Source: an uncultured Tropicimonas sp.
GTDB taxonomy: Bacteria; Pseudomonadota; Alphaproteobacteria; Rhodobacterales; Rhodobacteraceae
DNA: 64,000 nucleotides
Assembly (NCBI GenBank): GCA_947495685.1
Contig: CANLZY010000026.1
Span: forward strand, 1 to 64,000
Direction: 5' to 3'
Under the pieces are notes generated by a model. It searched no databases, was not told where the DNA came from, and saw only the letters and a program-made list of their open reading frames with translations. A program made the position numbers and the translations under genes. Positions 46,369 to 55,383 of this stretch are shown piece by piece (position 1 is the first letter of the stretch; every line of letters starts with the position of its first letter).

Positions 46369-49300
46369 GTGTCGTTATTCCGGAAACGCAACATCACGGC
46401 GCAGCCTGCGCCCGAGACCATGGGAGAGCGGCGGCAACTGACCGTCCTGTTCTACGATATTGTCGGGTCGACCTCTCTGGCCGAGGCCGGTGATCCCGAA
46501 CGGTTGCGTGCGCGGCTGGATCAGATCCACATCGCCGCGCGGGTGGCATTGGCCGATCACGGTGGTTCGCTTGAACAGGTGATGGGCGACGGGGGCATGG
46601 CCTATTTCGGGTATCCGATCCCCAACGAGGACGCCGCATTGTCTGCCGTGCAGTCTGCGCTGGCGTTGCTCGATGCGCGGGCGACCATACCCGGTGCCCC
46701 GGACATTCGTATCGGGATCGCGACCAGCGTGGTGGTTCTGGCCGAAAGCCCGGACGCCATGGGTGCGGCGCGACTGGGTGCCGTGGGGGAGGCGCCAAAC
46801 CTTGCGGCGCGGCTCGAAGCAGCGGCGCCGGCCAACCAGATCCTTGTCGGCCCATCCACCTATGCGCTGACGAACCGGGCGATGGAGTATCAGCCTGTCG
46901 ATGGGCTTGGCCTCAAGGGCTTTGCGGGTCTCACGCGCGCCTGGAGACCGGTGGCCCTGAGGGCCGTGGAGTCCCGGTTCCGGCGTGATCGCGATTCCAC
47001 AGGCCCCTTTTCAGGCCGCAAACCCGAGATCGCCGCCCTGAAAACGGCTTGGAATAATGCCATGTCAGGATCCGGCAGCGCGATCCTGATCGAGGGCGAA
47101 CCCGGAATAGGCAAGTCCCGCATCCTGTCGGAGCTGACGGATCATGCGCAGGACGGGCGAACACTGCTGCTGCAATGTCAGCCGCGCACCCAGGGCGAGG
47201 CGCTGTTCGCGATCATCCGGATGTATGACGCTGCCTACGAGGCGGCAGGCGATCCAGAGCTTTGCGACGCTGCGGTACACACCGCCGAACGCCTTTCAGT
47301 GCTGGAGGAAGATGACAGCCTCAGCCCCGCTGCCCGCCGTGACGCCATCGTCGCCGCGGTTGCGCAAGCGTTTCTGGACTTGGCCTGTGTCAGGCCGCTT
47401 CTCATCATGGCCGAAGACCTGCATTGGGCGGACGAGGTTACCTTGGCTGTCCTGGCACGTCTCTCGCAGGAGGCACCCCGTCGCGAGTTGCTGGTTCTTG
47501 TCACCGCCCGCCCCGACGGAGTCCTCGACGAACAGCGTGATGCCTTTCAACCGTTGCCTCTGTTGCCGGTCGCGGACGATGACGCAAATGCCCTGATTGC
47601 CGCCCTTGCCCCTGACGGACTGTCCTCTGCCACCCGCGCCTGGATCGTTGAAAAGGCCGACGGGAATCCCCTGTTCCTGATCGAATTGACCGCGCACGCC
47701 TTGGAGCGCGGTGTCAACGATCCACAGGCGGATCTGAGCGGTGCCGAAGTGGGCAGCCTGCGCGATCTGCTTGCCACGCGCCTGGAACACGCCGGCCCGG
47801 CAAAGAGGACGGCGCAGATCGCCAGCGTGCTGGGGCGCGAATATCCCTATCACCTTTTGGCGCGCCTGACCTCTGCCGACAGCGTACAGGCGCTGGATTC
47901 CGACCTGCAACGTCTGGTCGATCATGGCCTGAAGGATGTCATCGACAATGGCAGTTCCTACGGCTTTCGCCACGCCCTGATCCGCGATGTTGCCTATGAC
48001 AGCCAGTTGCGGGCCGTGCGCCGGGTCTTGCATGGTCAGGTCGTCGACCTGGTCGACAGCGATCCAGCCCTCGCCGCGGACGTCCCGGACATCCTGCTGG
48101 CCGAACATTGCCTGGCGGCCGAACGGACCGCTCGGGGCGTGGCGCTGTTGGTGGATGTGGCCGAGGATGCCATCCGCCGATCCGCCCTGCGGGCGCCGCG
48201 CGCCATGCTCCAACGGGTGCTTTCCCTGTCGGAACAGTTCGAAAGTGGTACGGCGCGCGATCTGGTTCAGTTGCGGGCCTATGCGTTGCTTGGCCCGCTT
48301 GTCACTTTGCTGGAGGGTCACCGGGCCGCGGCGCCACTGTATGAAGCGGGGCAGGCGCTCTACTTCGGGCTGCCGACACGCGATCGATCGCCGTTCTTTT
48401 CGATCCTGTGGGGGTGGTGGTTCACCTCCAGCGATCTGATCGAACAGACCCGCCGGTCGGAGATCCTGATCCGGGATGTGCCCCCCGACGCCGATGCCGA
48501 ATCCCGCCTTCAGGCGCTGCATTGCGCCTGGGCCACCCTGTTCGATGGCGGCGCGCACGATCGGTGCCTGTCTGCCATTTCGGACGGTCTGGCGCTGTAC
48601 GACCCGCAGACGGCGCGCCGGTCCCGGTTTCAGTACGGGCATGACGCGCGTGTCTGTGGACTGGGCGAGCGCGCATTGTGCGGATGGTTGACCGGGCAAT
48701 TGGAGACGAGTGCCGAGGCGATCCGGGAATGCGAGGTCTGGGCCGATGGCACCGGGCATCTTTCCAGTCGGCTTCATGCGCTCGACATTGCGACGCAGGT
48801 CGCCTTTTTCAATCACGATCTGCACAGCATCGACCGCATCCTGAACAAGATCGCTTCGTTGTCCGGTTCAGACGCCTCGCCCGCGATCACGGCAAAGCGG
48901 CAGATCTTTCGCGGCTGGATGGCGGTGCGGGCGGGGGATCCGGCCCAGGTCGCGGCGGTGACCCAGGGACTCAACGCCTTGCGCGATTTCGGGGTATTGG
49001 AGGATACGCCGCTTTACGCCGACATCGCGGCGCGGGTGGCAAGTGTCAATGGAACGGCAACACAGGCGCTGGGTCCGTTGGACGACGAAATCGCGGCAGC
49101 GCGCGCCACGGGCCTGACCTATTGGCTGCCCGAATTGCTGCGCCGAAAGGCCATGCTGACGGGGGGCGTGGTGGCGTCAACGTCGCTCGACGAAGGCTTC
49201 GAAATCGCCGGGGCCCAGAATGCCCGGATGCTGTCGCTGCGCAATGTCGCGACCCGTCTGGATCTTGGCCTGCCCATTCCGGCGCATGTCGCGCTGTCGA

Positions 49301-49371
49301 TGGCCGAAACGCTGGGCCAGGTCTCGGATTGTACGCTGCGCCGGAAGGTCATGGATGCCCTGGCTGTCTGA
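46369..49371 (+). CDS. Class III nucleotide cyclase fused to an AAA ATPase and a helical-repeat domain
   Basis: 1000 residues from GTG at 46369, chosen for the CGAGGAG site. The cyclase domain (20-200) has metal ligands D30 (FYDIVGST) and D74 (VMGDGGMAYFGYP) and the transition-state residues N144 and R148 (APNLAARLE), so it looks active. An ATPase of the AAA_16 type follows, with Walker A GEPGIGKS (243-250) and LLIMAEDLHWADE. The C-terminal 450 residues look like TPR-type helices. Such cyclase-ATPase proteins make cAMP or cGMP in response to unknown signals. It overlaps the YcaO gene by 17 bases. Confidence 0.9.
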   Translation: MSLFRKRNITAQPAPETMGERRQLTVLFYDIVGSTSLAEAGDPERLRARLDQIHIAARVALADHGGSLEQVMGDGGMAYFGYPIPNEDAALSAVQSALALLDARATIPGAPDIRIGIATSVVVLAESPDAMGAARLGAVGEAPNLAARLEAAAPANQILVGPSTYALTNRAMEYQPVDGLGLKGFAGLTRAWRPVALRAVESRFRRDRDSTGPFSGRKPEIAALKTAWNNAMSGSGSAILIEGEPGIGKSRILSELTDHAQDGRTLLLQCQPRTQGEALFAIIRMYDAAYEAAGDPELCDAAVHTAERLSVLEEDDSLSPAARRDAIVAAVAQAFLDLACVRPLLIMAEDLHWADEVTLAVLARLSQEAPRRELLVLVTARPDGVLDEQRDAFQPLPLLPVADDDANALIAALAPDGLSSATRAWIVEKADGNPLFLIELTAHALERGVNDPQADLSGAEVGSLRDLLATRLEHAGPAKRTAQIASVLGREYPYHLLARLTSADSVQALDSDLQRLVDHGLKDVIDNGSSYGFRHALIRDVAYDSQLRAVRRVLHGQVVDLVDSDPALAADVPDILLAEHCLAAERTARGVALLVDVAEDAIRRSALRAPRAMLQRVLSLSEQFESGTARDLVQLRAYALLGPLVTLLEGHRAAAPLYEAGQALYFGLPTRDRSPFFSILWGWWFTSSDLIEQTRRSEILIRDVPPDADAESRLQALHCAWATLFDGGAHDRCLSAISDGLALYDPQTARRSRFQYGHDARVCGLGERALCGWLTGQLETSAEAIRECEVWADGTGHLSSRLHALDIATQVAFFNHDLHSIDRILNKIASLSGSDASPAITAKRQIFRGWMAVRAGDPAQVAAVTQGLNALRDFGVLEDTPLYADIAARVASVNGTATQALGPLDDEIAAARATGLTYWLPELLRRKAMLTGGVVASTSLDEGFEIAGAQNARMLSLRNVATRLDLGLPIPAHVALSMAETLGQVSDCTLRRKVMDALAV

Positions 49372-50497
49372 GCCGGTCGCGCCCGAGGTGTTGTCCGCTG
49401 TGCTGGATGATGTGCCCGAACGGCGGATGCCGGCCGAAACCTATTGGGCCCGGTTGCAACCGCATCTTGGCTGTTTCGGCATATCGAGGGTGGCTGACAT
49501 CACCGGGCTGGACCGGATCGGTTTTCCCGTCGCGCAGGCAGTGCGGCCATTGGCGCGGTCGAATGCCGTGACCCAGGGCAAGGCCGCGAGCCTCGAAGGT
49601 GCGGCCGTGGGGGCGGTGCTGGAGTGCCTTGAGATGGCCGTTGGCGAAACCCCGGAACGGTTGAAGCCGGCGTCATCCGGCGATGCCGCTCTCTGGTCGG
49701 CTGTGGCACCGGGTGTTGCCTGGCCGACCGCTCAGACAGAATACGTCGCGGCCTGGGATATCGTGCGCGACGCGCCCGCTGCCGTTCCACGTGACCTGAT
49801 GTGCACGGATTTTTCGCGGGGCGCGAAGTCGGGGCAGGCGCCGATCCTGCGCAGTTCCATTGGTCTGGGCGCGGCCGGCACGCTGGGCGCGGCAATGATG
49901 CACGGGCTTCTGGAATGCATCGAGGCCGACGCCCGCATTCGGGCCGAGGCTTCCGGGCGATTGCACCGTATCTCGCTGGACGCAGGCAATCCTGAGTATT
50001 CCCCTTTGCTTGCAAGGATACGGCGTGCGGCATTGCGCGTGGCTGCGTGGGATATGTCCGGCGAAGCGTGGCCGTTTGCAGTCATGGCGTCGGTGATGGA
50101 GGCCCCGGGCGCACGGGCCCTTCCGTTGCCTGCGACCGGATATGCTGCGCGCCATGACCTCGACGAAGCCATCGCCGCGGCTTTGGCTGAGGCGGTTCAG
50201 GCCCGGCTTGCGGTCATCTCTGGCGCGCGGGAAGATATCACCCAGAGGTTCTATGACCACGGCGTTGATCGGCAGGCGCTGGAGGCGGAATGGACCCGCC
50301 ACGGACCCGCGCCATCACTGCCCGTGTCGACGGGCGGCGGCACCGACGCCCCGAGGACCTTGCGGGCCCTTGCGGCGCGGGTCGGGCCGGTCTTCGCGGT
50401 GCCGTTGCATTGGGACCCGGGCCTGCCACTGGCCATCACCCGCGTGCTCGCGCCGCGCCTTGTCGCCGACCCGTTGCGGGTGGTGCCCACAGGATGA
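49355..50497 (+). CDS. YcaO-family ATP-dependent cyclodehydratase/thioamidase
   Basis: 380 residues; GGAAGG precedes the ATG at 49355. N-terminal FGISRVADITGLDRIGFPVA with QAVRP is the form found in TfuA-associated YcaO proteins. ATP/Mg-binding glutamates are in AVLECLE (E90, E93) and HGLLECIEADA (E187, E190). The conserved EAVQARLAVISGAREDI follows. YcaO enzymes activate a peptide amide with ATP; with TfuA they install thioamides in McrA of methanogens and in some RiPPs. The C-terminus lacks the PxPxP tail of azoline-forming members. Coupled by overlap to the cyclase and to TfuA. Confidence 0.92.
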   Translation: MPWLSEPVAPEVLSAVLDDVPERRMPAETYWARLQPHLGCFGISRVADITGLDRIGFPVAQAVRPLARSNAVTQGKAASLEGAAVGAVLECLEMAVGETPERLKPASSGDAALWSAVAPGVAWPTAQTEYVAAWDIVRDAPAAVPRDLMCTDFSRGAKSGQAPILRSSIGLGAAGTLGAAMMHGLLECIEADARIRAEASGRLHRISLDAGNPEYSPLLARIRRAALRVAAWDMSGEAWPFAVMASVMEAPGARALPLPATGYAARHDLDEAIAAALAEAVQARLAVISGAREDITQRFYDHGVDRQALEAEWTRHGPAPSLPVSTGGGTDAPRTLRALAARVGPVFAVPLHWDPGLPLAITRVLAPRLVADPLRVVPTG

Positions 50498-51192
50498 CAG
50501 CCCCCCTGCCGATTGTGTTCCTTGGTCCCAGCCTGTCGTTGGCGGAGGCGCGTCGGATCGTGCAGGCAGACTTCCGGCCCCCCGCCGGTCAGGGCGATAT
50601 CTTTCGCGCCTGCGCGGCAGGACCGCCGGCCATTGCGTTGATTGACGGGATCTTTCGGGACGCGCCGACGGTACGGCATCGAGAGATCCTCTGGGCGCTG
50701 TCCCAGGGTATTCCGGTGTTTGGCGCGGCCAGCATGGGGGCCCTGCGCGCGGCAGAGCTGTCATCGCAGGGCATGATCGGCGTTGGCCTGATCTACCGGT
50801 GGTATCGGCGCTTTGCCTTGCTGCCCGACGACGCTGTGGCGGTAACCCATGCACCGGCGGAACTGGGCGGGCAGGCGCTGTCGGGCGCGCTGGTCGACAT
50901 TCGCCGCAGCCTGAAGGCCGCAGTCCGTCGGGGGCAGCTATCGGGAGAGGTGGCTGCGGGACATCTGCGAAGGCTCACCGATCTGCCGTTTCCGGAACGG
51001 CACCTGCCGATGGAGGCCCGCGCGTGCGAGGTGGCCCAAAAGGCGTTCGATGCCCGGATGCTGCTGCAGCGGCTGGCGGCCCATGCAGCCCGGGATGACT
51101 GGCCGGAAACGAACGGCGCACGCCCGCCCATTGTTCATGCCTGGCTGGATGATCTGCGCGACAGCGGTCTCGACCTGGGCGGCGACGCCTGA
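50494..51192 (+). CDS. TfuA-domain protein, YcaO partner
   Basis: 232 residues; the ATG overlaps the YcaO stop (ATGA). The TfuA core is visible as VFLGPSLSLAEAR near the start and IALIDGIFRDAPTVRHREIL with ALSQGIPVFGAASMGALRAAEL. In trifolitoxin and thioamide systems TfuA works with YcaO, probably in sulfur delivery. No sulfurtransferase or precursor peptide is obvious next to it. A T7 run follows the stop (51197-51203), but the hairpin in front is weak. Confidence 0.92.
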   Translation: MTAPLPIVFLGPSLSLAEARRIVQADFRPPAGQGDIFRACAAGPPAIALIDGIFRDAPTVRHREILWALSQGIPVFGAASMGALRAAELSSQGMIGVGLIYRWYRRFALLPDDAVAVTHAPAELGGQALSGALVDIRRSLKAAVRRGQLSGEVAAGHLRRLTDLPFPERHLPMEARACEVAQKAFDARMLLQRLAAHAARDDWPETNGARPPIVHAWLDDLRDSGLDLGGDA

Positions 51193-51212
51193 AACTTTTT
51201 TTGTCGGATGTC

Positions 51213-51228
51213 TGTTAACCGGTTCACA
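51213..51228. promoter_or_regulatory. CRP-like site before the peptidase gene
   Basis: TGTTAACCGGTTCACA differs from TGTGA-N6-TCACA at one base and shares 13 of 16 positions with the site at 45580. It lies 68-83 bases before the GTG at 51296, in the only gap of the cyclase-YcaO-TfuA-peptidase series. Confidence 0.65.
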
Positions 51229-51295
51229 GATCGGTCTTGCGCGATATGGTTGATCCTGTTGACCAAAGGTAATCTTGGCAGGGGGCAGGGCAGGC

Positions 51296-52525
51296 GTGGC
51301 GTCCAGTGAACAAACAATCGGCACGCGGTTTCTGCTGTATCCGCAGGCACCGACCACTCCGGGGTATGACAAGCCCGAGCTGGTCTGGATTTCCGACGCC
51401 CAAGGCTCGATCCTGGCCGGTCCGGAGAACGGGCGGATGTATGTCGTCAATCCGACCCAGCACAAGACCCCCTACGAATACCCCTATCTGCCGCCGTTTG
51501 CGGGGCCCAGGGCACCACCGGTCGAGCCATCGCCGGACGGGCATTTCGACCATATCGATCCGTCAAGCCCGGACTTCCTCGGGGTGCACGTGTTTGGCTG
51601 CGTCGCGCGGATTCTCGATGTTTGGGAAGGCTACCTTGGCCACCGGATCACCTGGCACTTTTCGAAGACCTATGAACGACTGGAGATCGTCCCGATGATC
51701 GACTGGGACAATGCGCAATCCGGCTACGGGATGCTCGAATTCGGCTTTGATGCCGCGCCCGATGGCACCCGTCACCCCTATGCGCTGAACTTTGATGTCA
51801 TCGCCCACGAGATTGGCCATTCGATCCTGTTTTCCGAGATCGGCCTGCCTGCGCCGGGCCTGCCGGCGGGGCCGGATCTGCGCGCTTATCACGAAGGGGT
51901 CTCGGACCTTTGTTCGCTGGTCGGGATGCTGCATTTCGACACCGCGATGGACCGGCTTCTGCGGCGCGGGGCGGGCAACCTGATGGCGATGAACGAGCTC
52001 AACCGGGTGGCCGAGCTGGCGGACGAACGTCAGATCCGGATCGCCGGAAATGCGCGCAAGATGTCCGAGGTCAGCGACGAGGTGCACGACAAGTCGCGCC
52101 CCTTCACCGGTGGGTTTTTCGATGCCCTCGTGCAGACCTATCACGACATTGCGGTGGATCAGGGTCTTGTGCACCTGCCCTCCGGATCGATTCCGGATGC
52201 CCGTGCCCTGAACGGCGATCTGGAGCGCGTCTATGCGGAGGCGTTCAAGGCCGACTACGATCTGAAGCATTTCCCGCTCAAGGCAGCGCTGGCGGATGCC
52301 CGCGATATCATGGCGCTTGCCCTCGCCCGGTCCTGGGGGCGGCTCGACAGTGAAAGCCTGACCTATGCCGATGCGGCCTATGCAGTCTGCGACGCGTTGC
52401 AGGGAAACGGTCAGGGCAACATCGCCGACACGGTCGTCGAATGCCTCGCCTGGCGCGAAATTCTTACCCCCTATGACATTCACCTGCTTGGGCGCGACCG
52501 GTCACGCTCGGCTGCCTGGTTTTAA
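51296..52525 (+). CDS. Thermolysin-like (gluzincin) metallopeptidase, no signal peptide
   Basis: 409 residues from GTG at 51296; a TTG at 51275 with AAAGG before it is the alternative start. Zinc site: HEIGH at 171-175 and HEGVSD (199-204), where E200 is the expected third ligand, as in the xEAISD of thermolysin. LGVHVFGCVARILDVWEGYL precedes it. There is no export signal or propeptide, unlike secreted M4 enzymes, so it probably acts inside the cell. After YcaO-TfuA it could trim a modified precursor (inference). Confidence 0.8.
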   Translation: MASSEQTIGTRFLLYPQAPTTPGYDKPELVWISDAQGSILAGPENGRMYVVNPTQHKTPYEYPYLPPFAGPRAPPVEPSPDGHFDHIDPSSPDFLGVHVFGCVARILDVWEGYLGHRITWHFSKTYERLEIVPMIDWDNAQSGYGMLEFGFDAAPDGTRHPYALNFDVIAHEIGHSILFSEIGLPAPGLPAGPDLRAYHEGVSDLCSLVGMLHFDTAMDRLLRRGAGNLMAMNELNRVAELADERQIRIAGNARKMSEVSDEVHDKSRPFTGGFFDALVQTYHDIAVDQGLVHLPSGSIPDARALNGDLERVYAEAFKADYDLKHFPLKAALADARDIMALALARSWGRLDSESLTYADAAYAVCDALQGNGQGNIADTVVECLAWREILTPYDIHLLGRDRSRSAAWF

Positions 52526-52542
52526 GAAAGAAGGGAAACGCA

Positions 52543-53112
52543 ATGGACGCACATGACATTCTGCCCCTGATCCCGGATGGGTTCTACGACCCCTCCGAGA
52601 TCGTATTGATCGGCGCGCACATGGAGCCGGCGCCGAAATTGAAGCCAACCGCGTATATCGACGAAAAGAACATGTCGGACAAGGACAGGACTGCCCTGTG
52701 CACCGGAGAGATGCGGGTGCGCAGCGATTTTGCCAAACAGTTGAACCTCGTGGCCGTGCCCAAGGTGCGTCAGAACGAGGAAGGCAAGGACGAAGAGACC
52801 TGCCCGACCATCGCGTTGATCTATGCTTATGGCTACGAGGGTCACACCTACCGGTTGCCCAAGCCGCGGATCATGATCGTGCATGGGGCGGGCAAACCTT
52901 ACGAGTCCACCCGTGATCGGGATCCGTCGCCGTCGCTGACTGGCAGGTTGTATATGTGGCGGTTGTCAAAGCACCAGCAGACGATCTCGATCGAGGTCGA
53001 AAGTGGCGAGTTGGAGCGGCTGGTCCTGGACGCCAACCAGCCCGGAAACCGGGCGGTCAATTCCTATTCCGCGCACATGCAGATGGCACACCGTGGCGGC
53101 AAGCTGAGCTGA
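52543..53112 (+). CDS. Hypothetical protein of the YcaO-TfuA region
   Basis: 189 residues of no family I recognise. AAGAAGGG precedes the ATG, 18 bases after the peptidase stop, so the two are co-transcribed. The protein is soluble and has two cysteines (TALCTGE and EETCPTIALIYAYG). Its hydrophobic stretches look like beta strands, and the C-terminus is polar (NSYSAHMQMAHRGGKLS). It could be a substrate, a chaperone for the peptidase or an inhibitor. Nothing in the sequence decides. Confidence 0.8.
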   Translation: MDAHDILPLIPDGFYDPSEIVLIGAHMEPAPKLKPTAYIDEKNMSDKDRTALCTGEMRVRSDFAKQLNLVAVPKVRQNEEGKDEETCPTIALIYAYGYEGHTYRLPKPRIMIVHGAGKPYESTRDRDPSPSLTGRLYMWRLSKHQQTISIEVESGELERLVLDANQPGNRAVNSYSAHMQMAHRGGKLS

Positions 53113-53124
53113 CCCTATCCGGTT

Positions 53125-53146
53125 GGGCGGCGCCGCGGCGCTGCCC
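53125..53146. terminator. GC-rich hairpin between convergent genes
   Basis: GGGCGGCGCC (53125-53134) and GGCGCTGCCC (53137-53146) form a near-perfect stem with one wobble; the innermost pairs must open to make a loop. It lies between the stops at 53112 and 53171. No T run. Confidence 0.4.
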
Positions 53147-53170
53147 ACCGAGCCCGGCCCGTGCCACCCA

Positions 53171-55381
53171 TCAGGCTCGCAGGATCTGGATCAACCGGGT
53201 GTTGGCGCTGACCCGCTCTGCCAGGATGCATGCCATGCCAGCGTGAAAATGGCTGGACAGCTCGGGGGCGTCAGCCAGAACCCTTTCGGCAGCCGCGCGC
53301 GAAAACCGCCAGAGCGCGACGGGTGTTTCGGCCTGCACCGTCGAGGTGCGGATGCCTCTGCGATAGGCGGAAATCTCTCCAAAGATTGCGCCCGGATGCA
53401 GCGTGCGCACCTGTCGTGGTGGGGTGGACCTGCCAACCCGAACGTCGACCCGTCCGCGTTCGAGAAAGAAGATATCTGATGCGACCTCGCCCTCGCGGAT
53501 GAGGATGGTGCCGGCCTCGGCCTCCTCCCGTTCCAGATATGGCACCAGGGCGGACCGCAGTGCATCGTCCGGCAGGATGTCGGCGAGCATCGCGTGGATG
53601 TCCGTCGGACGCCCCCCCATGTCAGGCAGGAATTTGGCCAGCAACCTTGATTCGTAAGCAGACAGGCCCGTGTTGAGGTCGCCCGCCGTGGCAAGCATCG
53701 CTCGCTCGTCCAGGTCGACCCCGGCGCGACGCACCACGCCAGCGACCTTGGGCGACATTCCCGTCAAGGTAACGTGGTGATGCCCCGGTTCCAGATCATC
53801 GGCAATCAGTTGCAGGCTGCCGACGGCAGTGGCATCGATCCCTGTCACATCGGCAAAATCCAAGACCAGGTAGCGCAAAGGCCGGGTTTGGGTCAGCGCC
53901 CGAACCCGATCGCGGAGCCGATGCGCTGTTCCGAAGAAGACATACCCCTGTAGCTTCAGCACCACGATGCAGCCGCCATGCTCTTCGAGGATCCGAAGTT
54001 CGGCTTCGGTCATCTCGGTCGAGCCGTGGTAGGCATCGCCCGAAAGCTCCCGGCGCACCGGGTCCAGGCGGCTGTAATCGACGATGAAGAGCATCCCCCC
54101 GGCGACAAGCCCGAAGAGGGTGCCCTCAAACAGCCCAAAGACGGCGATGACCGCAAAGATCGCAACCGTCAGCCAGGCCTCTCCGATCGGGGTGACCCGG
54201 ACCTCGTGGAACAGCCATTCGCGCAGGAAATCCACCCCGATCCACAGGATGAAGCCGGCGAAGATCGGCAACGGGAGAAACGCGAGCACCGTGTTCCCGG
54301 TCGCGAAGACAAACAGCGCCATGCCGCCCGCCATGAAAGAGACCGCGCGATGGGCCGGCGCGATCCTGAACGCCGTCATGGTCGTGGCCACTCCGTGGTA
54401 GCCAGGCAGGCCGCCGAGCCCGGCAGCGGCAAGGTTGGACAGGCCCAATACCTTGAGCTCCCGGTTGAGGCCGAGGTTCGAACGGGTCTTCACCTCCAAC
54501 ACGGAGGTATTCATCAGCAGCGCCGCCGTCGACAGAACGATCATCGTGCACAGGGGCAAGGCTTCGCCAGCCAGGAAGCCCTTGTCGAGGGCGCGAAGTT
54601 CGCCGAAGGGGACAGGGGGCCATGGCAGGCCGCCGTCCGGCAGGGTCACGAACCAGCCAGTTGCCACCAGTTCGGCGGGATCGATGTCGATCAGCAGCGG
54701 AGCGGCGTGGAACAGGGCGAGCGAAAGCCCCAGGGTTGTGCCGATGGCAATGTTTGTCGGCACCCGGCGAGAGGCTGCCGTGATGACGAGCGCCACTGCC
54801 ACTGCAACCAGTGTCTTGTTCCGTGCCGGGCCGTCCAGAAGCCCTGGCAGGGTCTCAAGGGTCACCTTTTCGCCGAGGCATACTCCCAATGCGCCGACGA
54901 TGACGAAATAGCCGGTTCCCGCAAGAAACCCGGCCACAACCGGGCGCGGAGCATATCGCATCAGGTCCGCCAGACCGAGCGCTCCAAAGACATAGAGGGA
55001 AAGCGCAAACGCGCCACCTGCCACCAGGCACAGGACGACGATTTCGGCAACCTGACTGTCGCCGCCTATTGTCGTCCTGTTGGCCACCAGGGTGACGACA
55101 ATTGCGCCCAGTGCGACGCTCGGGACGTCCTGCACGTGAGGGATCACGCCCTTGATGTTACTGAAAGCCCCCAACAGGAAGCACAGGGTTGCCCCCCCGA
55201 TCAGGGCCATGCCGATAATGGCCGCTGTCGCGTCGGGCGCGGTGGCTCCGGTGATCAGCGATGCGTAGGAAATCGAGGAGAAGGTTGCCATCAGGCCTGC
55301 GATCAGCCCGGCCTGGATGCAGGAAATCCACGATGTGATGGCCTGATTGGAGCGGGATCCCGCGGGGGAGTTGCTGCGCAT
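53171..55381 (-). CDS. SulP-family anion transporter with STAS and cyclic-nucleotide-binding domains
   Basis: 736 residues from the ATG at 55381. The first 450 residues carry about 12 membrane segments of SulP type (AGLIAGLMATFSSISYASLI, GLPGYHGVATTMTAFR). A STAS domain follows (VVLKLQGYVFFGTAHRL, LDFADVTGIDATAVGSLQL). The C-terminal 150 residues hold a cNMP-binding domain (GTILIREGEVASDIFFLERG, IFGEISAYRRGIRTSTV). SulP proteins move sulfate, bicarbonate or other anions. The added cNMP domain suggests control by a cyclic nucleotide, and a cyclase is encoded nearby. Convergent with the YcaO region. Confidence 0.9.
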   Translation of the reverse strand: MRSNSPAGSRSNQAITSWISCIQAGLIAGLMATFSSISYASLITGATAPDATAAIIGMALIGGATLCFLLGAFSNIKGVIPHVQDVPSVALGAIVVTLVANRTTIGGDSQVAEIVVLCLVAGGAFALSLYVFGALGLADLMRYAPRPVVAGFLAGTGYFVIVGALGVCLGEKVTLETLPGLLDGPARNKTLVAVAVALVITAASRRVPTNIAIGTTLGLSLALFHAAPLLIDIDPAELVATGWFVTLPDGGLPWPPVPFGELRALDKGFLAGEALPLCTMIVLSTAALLMNTSVLEVKTRSNLGLNRELKVLGLSNLAAAGLGGLPGYHGVATTMTAFRIAPAHRAVSFMAGGMALFVFATGNTVLAFLPLPIFAGFILWIGVDFLREWLFHEVRVTPIGEAWLTVAIFAVIAVFGLFEGTLFGLVAGGMLFIVDYSRLDPVRRELSGDAYHGSTEMTEAELRILEEHGGCIVVLKLQGYVFFGTAHRLRDRVRALTQTRPLRYLVLDFADVTGIDATAVGSLQLIADDLEPGHHHVTLTGMSPKVAGVVRRAGVDLDERAMLATAGDLNTGLSAYESRLLAKFLPDMGGRPTDIHAMLADILPDDALRSALVPYLEREEAEAGTILIREGEVASDIFFLERGRVDVRVGRSTPPRQVRTLHPGAIFGEISAYRRGIRTSTVQAETPVALWRFSRAAAERVLADAPELSSHFHAGMACILAERVSANTRLIQILRA

Positions 55382-55383
55382 TC

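Noticed and set aside
51193-51295. A RiPP precursor peptide between TfuA and the peptidase
   Set aside because: The gap is about 100 bases, AT-rich in part and filled by a T run and the CRP-like site; no start with ribosome site and core peptide is present.
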